DNA of 5,762 nt from JAYEJW01 sp034716535 (GTDB lineage Bacteria > Pseudomonadota > Gammaproteobacteria > Chromatiales > Chromatiaceae), in assembly GCA_034716535.1 (NCBI GenBank), contig JAYEJW010000597.1, positions 1-5,762 on the forward strand, written 5' to 3'. The notes below the pieces were generated by a model. The model worked only from the letters and a program-made list of their open reading frames with translations, ran no database searches and had not been told where the DNA came from. Position 1 is the first letter of the stretch. The number at the start of each line of letters is the position of its first letter. Below are positions 1 through 5,022 of this stretch, piece after piece. The position numbers were made by a program, and so were the translations under genes.

Positions 1-24
1 GGGTCTTCAGAGAAATCTGTGGGT
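1..24 (+). repeat. Left terminal inverted repeat (IRL) of the ISL3 element
   Basis: Bases 1-24 are the reverse complement of 1389-1412 at 18 of 24 positions. Mismatches fall at repeat positions 2-3, 11-13 and in the variable middle; the inner CTGTGGGT block is exact. Confidence 0.88.
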
Positions 25-152
25 AAGAAAGCCTGAATTGCAGGCTCGCTGTGTCCCCGTTTGATCGATTGCAGGTGTGAGGAGCATCCCGCTCCTGCCT
101 CTAAGGAAGATGGAAGCGTGACCAAGCCATCGACCGAAGAGGAGGAGACAGG

Positions 153-1406
153 ATGCAGCTCAAGACTATCCTGAATCGGGTGCAAAGGCAGCGTTCGTTT
201 GTCTATGTGGCGGTGCGCTTTGTGGAAGCGCTGGCCGAGCCGTTCCTTGAGGTGACGCTCAAGGCACGGGCGAACAGTCGCCCCCGCTGCAGCTGTTGTG
301 GCCGTGTCGGGGCGGGCTACGACACCCTGGCGGCGCGGCGCTTCGAGTTCGTGCCGCTGTGGGGCATCAAGGTGTTTTTCCTCTATGCCCCGCGCCGGGT
401 GAACTGTCGGCGCTGCGGGGTGCATGTCGAGGCGCTGCCGTGGGCGGTGGGCAAGCGTCGGTTGACGAGAGCCTATGCGTGGTTTCTGGCGCGCTGGGCC
501 AAACGCCTGAGCTGGAAGGAAACAGCCGAGGCATTTAAGACATCCTGGGACAACGTCTTCCATGCCGTGGAGATGGCCGTGGATTGGGGGCGTGAGCACC
601 AGGACCTTGGCGGGATCACCGCCATCGGCGTGGATGAGGTGCAGTGGCAGCGCGGGCATCGGTACCTGACGCTGGTCTATCAGATCGATACCCATTGCAA
701 GCGCCTGCTGTGGGTGGGCAAGAAGCGCAAGGTCAAGACCCTGTTGGGCTTCTTCCGCTGGTTCGGCAAGGAGCGAAGCGCGGCGCTGAAATTCGTCTGC
801 TCCGACATGTGGAAGCCGTACCTGCGCGTCATCGCCAAGAAGGCCGCCCAGGCAGTGCATGTCCTGGACCGCTTCCATATCATGGCCCACATGAGCAAGG
901 CAATCGATGAGGTACGGGCCCAAGAAGCCAAGGCACTCAAGGCCAATGGCTACGAACCGGTGCTCAAGGACAGCCGTTGGTTGTTGCTCAAGCGCCCTGA
1001 GAACCTCAGCGAGAAACAGGAGATTCGTTTGGCCGAGCTGGTGCAGTACAACCTCAAGACGGTTCGGGCCTATTTGCTCAAAGAACAGTTCCAGTTCTTC
1101 TGGGACTACAGATCCTGGTACTGGGCCGGGCAGTTTCTCGAGCGCTGGTGCAAACGTACGATGCGCTCGCGCATTGAGCCGATGAAGAAGGTCGCGCGCA
1201 TGCTGCGTGCGCATCGACCCCTGATCCTGAACTGGTTCCGGGCCAAAGGAGCCATCTCCAGCGGGATCGTGGAGGGTTTCAACAACAAGGCGAAACTGAG
1301 TATCAGAAAAGCCTATGGCTTTCGTACCTTCCACGGGATGGAAATCGCCTTGTTTCATGCACTTGGCGCTCTACCTGAGCCAGAAGGGACCCACAGATTC
1401 TGCTGA
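153..1406 (+). CDS. ISL3-family transposase (DDE), intact
   Basis: This 417-residue protein catalyses cut-and-paste movement of the surrounding element; the length is normal for ISL3 transposases. The N-terminus carries the family zinc-binding pattern, CxxC at Cys46-Cys49 and CxxC at Cys85-Cys88, followed by a helix-turn-helix-like stretch at about 105-140 (DNA-end binding). The catalytic DDE core is readable: Asp161 in GVDEVQW, Asp218 in CSDMWKPY followed by VLDRFH (Asp239) and Glu374 in GIVEGFNNKAK, with the characteristic C-terminal SIRKAYGFRTF motif. The ATG at 153 is preceded by a strong Shine-Dalgarno AGGAGGAG at 140-147. The TGA stop (1404-1406) lies inside the right inverted repeat, so the coding region uses the element almost to its end. 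No frameshift or lost catalytic residue is seen, so it is probably active. Family assignment is firm; the specific IS name is not determined. Confidence 0.95.
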   Translation: MQLKTILNRVQRQRSFVYVAVRFVEALAEPFLEVTLKARANSRPRCSCCGRVGAGYDTLAARRFEFVPLWGIKVFFLYAPRRVNCRRCGVHVEALPWAVGKRRLTRAYAWFLARWAKRLSWKETAEAFKTSWDNVFHAVEMAVDWGREHQDLGGITAIGVDEVQWQRGHRYLTLVYQIDTHCKRLLWVGKKRKVKTLLGFFRWFGKERSAALKFVCSDMWKPYLRVIAKKAAQAVHVLDRFHIMAHMSKAIDEVRAQEAKALKANGYEPVLKDSRWLLLKRPENLSEKQEIRLAELVQYNLKTVRAYLLKEQFQFFWDYRSWYWAGQFLERWCKRTMRSRIEPMKKVARMLRAHRPLILNWFRAKGAISSGIVEGFNNKAKLSIRKAYGFRTFHGMEIALFHALGALPEPEGTHRFC

Positions 1407-1412
1407 AGAGGC
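1389..1412 (-). repeat. Right terminal inverted repeat (IRR) of the ISL3 element
   Basis: Reverse complement matches 1-24 (shared TCTTCAG and AATCTGTGGGT blocks). It overlaps the last six codons and stop of the transposase gene. The base after it begins a run of nine A residues. Confidence 0.88.
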
Positions 1413-1446
1413 AAAAAAAAAGGCCGCGCTGTTCGCGGCCTTTTTT
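1413..1446. terminator. Bidirectional intrinsic terminator beside tRNA-Gly fragment
   Basis: A perfect 7-bp GC stem (GGCCGCG 1422-1428 with CGCGGCC 1434-1440, loop 1429-1433) is flanked by nine A (1413-1421) and six T (1441-1446), so it can terminate in both directions. On the minus strand it sits just 3' of the tRNA-Gly sequence, where a native tRNA terminator is expected, and it also closes the IS transposase transcript. I infer it belongs to the original host locus and the IS inserted at its A-tract. Confidence 0.88.
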
Positions 1447-1449
1447 ATT

Positions 1450-1610
<161 letters not shown>

Positions 1611-1622
1611 CTCCGATGTACG

Positions 1623-2018
1623 CTAGTCGATGTTGGCGAGCGTCGCCGCTTGGTCGCTGGGTCTCTGCTGACCCGACCGACTGGATGTAACCCTTCCGAC
1701 CCCAGATAGCTGCAGCAGAGCAATGGCCGCCCGGAGCTTTATGCGCCGGTCGTATTTGTAATCAAGCGTGTCTTCGATTACGTCGAGCGCCTTGTCCGTC
1801 AGATCGGCCATACGACCCGCCACCTCCAAGCGCGCCTCGCTCAAGATAGCCTCGATGGCTGCAACGTACTCGGGTTTCTTTCGCCAGCGTGAAACTGTCT
1901 CGGGAGCAACGTCTAGCTGCTCTGCAATATCGACGCCGCGCCAGCCTGCGGCGGCAAGTCGCGCACCTTCTCTCTGCTGATCTGTGAGTCCGTCAATGCC
2001 GATGACTTCGCCGCTCAT
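1623..2018 (-). CDS. Helix-turn-helix protein, phage small-terminase / IS-type HTH
   Basis: A 131-residue protein. Residues 11-46 form a helix-turn-helix: LTDQQREGARLAAAG, then VDIAEQLDVAPETVSRWRK, followed by the PEYVAAIEAIL segment usual in proteins of the phBC6A51/insertion-element HTH class and phage small terminase-like proteins. Residues about 55-108 are predicted helical (ALDVIEDTLD, RIKLRAAIALLQLSGV), a typical oligomerisation region; the last 23 residues are polar and probably disordered. Length suits this family. I chose ATG at 2018 because GAGGA lies 9 nt upstream; the TTG two codons earlier (2024) sits too close to that ribosome site. It is the first gene inside the att junction and follows the methyltransferase remnant by 53 bp on the same strand. 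No large terminase is visible, so a packaging role is not supported here; a DNA-binding accessory protein is equally likely. Confidence 0.72.
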   Translation of the reverse strand: MSGEVIGIDGLTDQQREGARLAAAGWRGVDIAEQLDVAPETVSRWRKKPEYVAAIEAILSEARLEVAGRMADLTDKALDVIEDTLDYKYDRRIKLRAAIALLQLSGVGRVTSSRSGQQRPSDQAATLANID

Positions 2019-2071
2019 GGTCAACTATCCTCAAGTCTGAAACGGCCATGGAAAACCAAAAACTAGCCGTG

Positions 2072-2274
2072 TTACGCAACGCTGATGCCTGCCCGGTAGA
2101 CTTTTCCTAGAAGGACCCGCGCTTTGTTGAGCGCCAATAGACGGGCCAGAATCTCGTCTTCGGGCATATCGGGATTGTAATCGCCCCAGCCGTAGGCCGC
2201 CGCTACGGCCGCGTGTAGAGCCTTGTGGGCGTTGTCGAGCCAACGCGGGCGGGGTGGTTGCACAGGTTGGTTAG
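2072..2274 (-). pseudogene. C-terminal remnant of a class I DNA methyltransferase (MmeI/YeeA/DrmMI-like), frameshifted
   Basis: The translated end reads RPRWLDNAHKALHAAVAAAYGW followed by DEILARLLALNKAR, which closely resembles the conserved C-terminus of large SAM-dependent adenine methyltransferases of restriction or defence systems, normally written LTNLYN-x-RPxWL...AAYGW...LLALN. The LTNLCN part (2274-2257) is in a different frame from the RPRWL part (2251 onward), so a 1- or 2-nt change lies in the C-rich stretch at about 2252-2256. Nothing of the catalytic domain (NPPY motif) is seen upstream, and the frame of the tail closes at 2291-2293. The gene is therefore truncated and frameshifted. 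The only in-frame start would be a TTG at 2281 with no ribosome site, so I treat it as dead. It indicates that a restriction or phage-defence locus once stood here. Assignment rests on motif recognition only. Confidence 0.62.
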
Positions 2275-2318
2275 AGGCCAACTCAGGGTCTCACCAGCCC
2301 TAAAGTAGTACCCTCCGC

Positions 2319-2364
2319 TATGTCCGGCTTCGGCCAGGAACAGACGTTGCGCGCTCGCCAGTGA
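2319..2364 (+). repeat. Copy of a dispersed intergenic repeat (degenerate)
   Basis: The plus strand reads MSGFGQEQTLRARQ-stop if translated from 2320. This resembles the MSALGQKQT-type peptide that many proteobacterial annotations produce from a widespread non-coding repeat. It is short and has no ribosome site, so I read it as repeat DNA rather than a gene. The rest of the gap between the methyltransferase remnant and the propeller gene (2291-2516) shows no gene I can support. Confidence 0.4.
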
Positions 2365-2516
2365 CCGACCGCGGTCGACCGTATTGCGGACGTATGCTTC
2401 CGAACTGTTTCCCGCTTACGGAACAGCTGCGTGCGCGGTGTGCGTAGCTATGCCAGAAATCCCGTGTTGGCCAAATGAATTGACCGGCTTCGTTGAATCC
2501 GCGAGGAACTGTTTGT

Positions 2517-2541
2517 GCGAGGCACCCACAAGGTGCCTCGC
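2517..2541 (-). terminator. Strong hairpin just downstream of the propeller gene
   Basis: A perfect 10-bp stem (2517-2526 with 2532-2541, 5-nt loop) begins 9 bp past the stop of the 2550-3914 gene. There is no T-run after it on the minus strand (ACAAACAG follows), so it is at best a Rho-assisted terminator or an mRNA 3'-end stabiliser. Confidence 0.55.
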
Positions 2542-2549
2542 AGCCGCTA

Positions 2550-3914
2550 TCATTGGATCTGCGTCAGCTCGTAAAATCTGCCGGTAGCTTCCAGCAATAC
2601 GCCCGCCTTGCCATCGGGAAAGTCGAAGAACCGGGGATCGGAGCGCACCCCACCTGCCAGCGTGTTCAGCGTAGTTGGGTTGCCATACTCGTCCACCAGA
2701 TTCACTTCATAAACGGGAGCGGCAGTTGCCGTGAATGAAGCAATGGAGGCGTAGACACTACCAGAGCTCAGGTTACCGAACAGATGCGTCACCGTGTCCA
2801 GCGACTGCTTGGAAGCCACCGGCCCGCTGACGGCGATGAACTGGGCTGGATCGGAGCGCCCGAACTGTGACTGGGGCTGTATGAACGCAGGCTCCGGCGT
2901 CGGCGCAATACCCTCGGCAGGCGGCTCAGTGCCAAACAGGCCGGGGATACCAGGCCCGACATAGAAGGTGCCCTCGCGGGCAAGGCCATCCGCATTCCGA
3001 CCCCAGCCGAAGTTCTCGACCGTGCTGGTGTCCATGATGTCTGCGGTAGACACGAAATTCACTTCCTCTGCCGTGACACCACCGATGTCAGCAAAACCGA
3101 TCATGGTCTGCTTGTCATCCGCGTAGGTCAGGCGTTGGACGTTGCGAACGCCCTTGCCTGCCGGTTCTACCGTGCTTGTCGCCGGGTCGATGATGAGCAG
3201 CTTGGAGACATGCTCGTTGTCGTCCTGCGCCGTGAATCGGCCCTCGGTGCCGAAGGGCAGACTGTCGCCCGCGGCGAACAGAAGACGCCCATCGGGCAGC
3301 ACCAGCAGACCGCCACCGTTGTGCGTCGGGCCGGACTGCGTTTCGAAGGACACGATAGGACGCGGATCTCTCAGCTTTTTGCCGGTGAGCTTGTACTCGT
3401 AGATGACCTGGTACTCTGTCCGGCTTGCCGGACCAAACAGGTTCAAGGCAAACGCATTAGGCATCGGGTCCAATCGGAACAGGTCGCGCACGGCTTCGCC
3501 GGTCACGCAGCAGTTGCCGGGCAGCGGATCAGGCAACTGGTAAGCTGGGACGCCGAGATCCGGCAGGTTGCCTGACGTGAAGACGATGTAAACGGTGTTC
3601 CCGTTGCGCGGCGCGGCGATGTTCAGCACCGACTGCCGGTTATCGAGTTGCAGGCCGTCTGGGGCATCGCTGGTGTCGAAGACGAGGTCCAGGTTGCCTT
3701 CGTCGGTCATACGGTAGATCGCGCCCCACTGGTCGATAAGGTACAGCGTGTCCTTGATCGCCACGGGTGAAGCGAGGTTCCCCGCGATCGAAGGCATGGT
3801 GCCAACCTCAGCCACCTCGACGGTGATCTCAGAGGGTTGAACGGGATCTGGCGTGTAGGCAACAGCTCCGAAAGGGGCTGTTGCCATAGCTACCAATGGC
3901 AAAGCAAGTCTCAT
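2550..3914 (-). CDS. Exported beta-propeller protein, glucose/sorbosone dehydrogenase (PQQ) class
   Basis: A 454-residue protein beginning with a signal peptide (MRLALPLVAMATAPFGAVA, likely cleaved after Ala19), so it acts in the periplasm. The mature part has landmarks of the six-bladed soluble quinoprotein sugar dehydrogenase fold: THNGGG at 197-202 with His198 in the position of the catalytic base, LPDGRLLFAAGD (206-217), KLLIID (238-243), VRNVQRL with Arg257-Asn258, EEVNFV (283-288) and NFGWG (301-305). Length is close to soluble glucose dehydrogenase and longer than YliI-type aldose dehydrogenases. The only two cysteines in the mature protein are adjacent (Cys135-Cys136). ATG at 3914 has GGAGAA about 8 nt upstream. 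It stands alone between a methyltransferase remnant and a structured non-coding block, with no PQQ synthesis genes nearby. Substrate and actual PQQ use are not shown; a non-enzymatic propeller is possible. Confidence 0.78.
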   Translation of the reverse strand: MRLALPLVAMATAPFGAVAYTPDPVQPSEITVEVAEVGTMPSIAGNLASPVAIKDTLYLIDQWGAIYRMTDEGNLDLVFDTSDAPDGLQLDNRQSVLNIAAPRNGNTVYIVFTSGNLPDLGVPAYQLPDPLPGNCCVTGEAVRDLFRLDPMPNAFALNLFGPASRTEYQVIYEYKLTGKKLRDPRPIVSFETQSGPTHNGGGLLVLPDGRLLFAAGDSLPFGTEGRFTAQDDNEHVSKLLIIDPATSTVEPAGKGVRNVQRLTYADDKQTMIGFADIGGVTAEEVNFVSTADIMDTSTVENFGWGRNADGLAREGTFYVGPGIPGLFGTEPPAEGIAPTPEPAFIQPQSQFGRSDPAQFIAVSGPVASKQSLDTVTHLFGNLSSGSVYASIASFTATAAPVYEVNLVDEYGNPTTLNTLAGGVRSDPRFFDFPDGKAGVLLEATGRFYELTQIQ

Positions 3915-3959
3915 TTTTTCGTTCTCCGCAGTAAACAGCGCACGACGCGCCGCGCGTAG

Positions 3960-3976
3960 CCTAGCAGAATGCTAGG
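3960..3976. promoter_or_regulatory. Dyad symmetry upstream of the propeller gene
   Basis: CCTAGCA (3960-3966) and TGCTAGG (3970-3976) form a perfect 7-bp inverted repeat with a 3-nt spacer, 46 bp before the start codon, in the 109-bp gap separating this gene from the divergent small ORF. It could be an operator or a leader hairpin. I could not identify convincing -35/-10 boxes. Confidence 0.4.
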
Positions 3977-4023
3977 TTATGCCCTAATGATTTTGTAACT
4001 GCCGGATTTTTAGTAAGATTAAG

Positions 4024-4134
4024 ATGCTAAGTGCTGAAAGCGACGTCTACACGGAAGTGAAGCGGCTGCTCGAAGTCCGTTACGGGCCACGATCGTCCCT
4101 TCATAGATCTATTGCGGATCTAGGATTGCTTTGA
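4024..4134 (+). CDS. Short ORF, 36 aa, possible truncated gene start
   Basis: Encodes MLSAESDVYTEVKRLLEVR followed by YGPRSSLHRSIADLGLL. Codons favour G/C in third position through the first half (GAC GTC TAC ACG GAA GTG AAG CGG CTG CTC GAA GTC), unlike random DNA. The peptide looks like the first helices of a longer protein; the final SLHRSIADLGL vaguely recalls the acyl-carrier-protein SL..LGLDSL region, but the serine attachment site is absent. There is no good Shine-Dalgarno before the ATG. It diverges from the propeller gene. I think it is either a broken gene whose rest was lost at about 4134 or a chance ORF; function unassigned. Confidence 0.3.
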   Translation: MLSAESDVYTEVKRLLEVRYGPRSSLHRSIADLGLL

Positions 4135-4408
4135 CGTGTTGACCGCTCTGGGTCGTTTTCGGACCTTCCGGCGAACGCTCGGGCGGTGCTACAGTGTGGG
4201 AAGGTTAGCCGGTGGCGAGGTGGGCAAATCTTAGAAGTTCGTGACGAAACACGGTTGGAAACAACAGCGCGGCATCGCTCTGTCGCTTGCAGTTGTAGGG
4301 AGCCCCATTGGGGCGGACGGGAAGCGAGGCGGAGCATGGGGAGCGGAAGACGCGCAACGGCTGGAGCCCCACGCGCAGCGACCCGCTGGGTGGGCGGGGG
4401 ATGAAAAA

Positions 4409-4479
4409 CGGCCGCGGGCTGGGGCGAACGAGTACGGGCCGGTGTTTGGCCCGAGCGCAGCGCCCAAGACCTGCGGCCG
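4409..4479 (+). ncRNA. Nested 71-nt hairpin in the non-coding block
   Basis: Outer helix 4409-4418 with 4470-4479 (10 bp, including G4416-T4472, a wobble only on the plus strand), middle helix 4422-4426 with 4461-4465 (GGGCG/CGCCC), and terminal helix 4435-4440 with 4448-4453 (CGGGCC/GGCCCG) with a 7-nt loop. The three helices are coaxially ordered as in a folded RNA or a single-stranded DNA signal. Identity unknown. Confidence 0.4.
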
Positions 4480-4536
4480 CCACGCGCCGTAGGGATCGGC
4501 GCACCGCTTCGGGGCAGGACAGCCCCGGCGGGCATT

Positions 4537-4641
4537 TAACATAGCGCCGGTTATGCGGGCGGGCTGGTGTTGGCCGGGCAGGACGCCCGGCAGCCCGCCG
4601 GACAAGCATGGAGCTTGGCGCATAACGTGGGCGTTATGTTA
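4537..4641 (+). ncRNA. 105-nt branched foldback in the non-coding block
   Basis: Pairs from outside in: 4537-4546 with 4632-4641 (10 bp, one G-T wobble at 4544/4634), 4547-4548 with 4630-4631, 4550-4557 GTTATGCG with 4619-4626 CGCATAAC, 4558-4566 GGCGGGCTG with 4591-4599 CAGCCCGCC, and 4574-4579 CCGGGC with 4585-4590 GCCCGG. A side hairpin CAAGC/GCTTG (4603-4607 with 4613-4617) makes a three-way junction. CATAACG (4621-4627) can also pair with CGTTATG (4632-4638), an alternative fold. Whether it acts as RNA or as single-stranded DNA is not shown. Confidence 0.45.
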
Positions 4642-4686
4642 CATGACCGCTCAAAGCCCCCTTGAGGGGGATGGGGGGTGATCCAA

Positions 4687-4729
4687 GCCCGGTGCCAGTA
4701 AGGCGTCGTTTGCCTTTCTGGTGCTGGGC
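4687..4729 (+). ncRNA. 43-nt hairpin with wobble pairs
   Basis: GCCCGGTGCCAG (4687-4698) pairs with CTGGTGCTGGGC (4718-4729) over 12 bp, three of them G-T wobbles in the plus-strand sense; after a T/T mismatch AAGGC (4700-4704) pairs with GCCTT (4712-4716) around a 7-nt loop. On the minus strand the three wobbles would be A/C mismatches, so a plus-strand transcript or plus-strand DNA is the plausible folded molecule. Confidence 0.45.
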
Positions 4730-5022
4730 GGAACCAAGCCCCGCAACACGAGCGTCAGCTGGTGTTGCACAACGCTTGGGTGGGCAGGTCCGGATAGGTC
4801 CTGCCGCAACCATCGTCAATGGCGGGGGCTGGATGTCGTGGGCTGAGCCTGCTGCTTGTCACTCGCAGGCGGTAACGATGGGTAACCAGGCCAGCATGGG
4901 GCATAGAGCCGGACGCGGAGTTTACGGAGCATCCGGCGGTGGTGAATCCCGGCACGGCGTAGCCCGGCGCGGCGATTGCCGCACAGCATGCAAGCGGCAT
5001 GACGGGCGATCAGAAGCCCTCC

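Larger units (their letters stand above)
1..1412 (+). mobile_element. ISL3-family insertion sequence, apparently complete
   Basis: A single transposase gene is bracketed by imperfect inverted repeats at 1-24 and 1389-1412; 18 of 24 positions match, including the blocks TCTTCAG and CTGTGGGT. Ends starting GG/GC followed by TCTTC are typical of ISL3 elements, which usually make 8-bp target duplications. The element abuts the A-run of a terminator, so a duplication of eight A residues (1413-1420) is expected but the left flank lies outside the window. The left end coincides with base 1, so a base or two could be missing. A short hairpin (80-85 with 91-96) lies in the leader before the gene. Confidence 0.9.
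4135..5022. other. 888-bp region without a supported protein gene, rich in inverted repeats
   Basis: Open frames exist on both strands but are Arg/Pro/Gly-rich, overlap each other, lack ribosome sites and show no domain, as expected of very GC-rich non-coding DNA. The section 4302-4729 contains at least six stem-loops, including GCCCC/GGGGC at 4302-4314, GCGCCG/CGGCGC at 4484-4502, TCGGGGC/GCCCCGG at 4509-4528 and CCCCC/GGGGG at 4657-4670, besides the three larger structures listed separately. The section 4730-4976 shows nothing clear; TGCCGC/GCGGCA (4977-4982 with 4994-4999) lies 24 bp past the stop of the downstream minus-strand gene. Confidence 0.6.

Noticed and set aside
2031..2243. 70-codon minus-strand frame overlapping the methyltransferase remnant
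   Set aside because: It is the alternative frame of the conserved AAYGW tail; its residues are Arg/Gly/Ser-rich and match nothing.
2384..2587. 67-codon plus-strand frame
   Set aside because: It runs into the 3' end of the propeller gene in antisense, spans the 10-bp hairpin, and lacks a ribosome site or motif.
3135..3575. 146-codon plus-strand open frame opposite the propeller gene
   Set aside because: It lies wholly antisense to a gene with clear family motifs, signal peptide and ribosome site.
4101..4623. Several overlapping minus-strand frames of 130-144 codons
   Set aside because: Three frames of the same strand are open together over the same GC-rich DNA, compositions are Pro/Arg-rich and no start has a ribosome site, so they are byproducts of base composition.
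4534..4644. Integron attC site
   Set aside because: ATTTAAC at 4534 fits the RYYYAAC box and size and folding are similar, but the partner GTTACAT at 4638 breaks GTTRRRY at one position, pairing continues without the usual spacer pattern, and neither cassette genes nor a second site is present.
4194..5020. Group II intron
   Set aside because: GTGTG at 4194 resembles an intron 5' end, but no domain V hairpin or reverse transcriptase is found.
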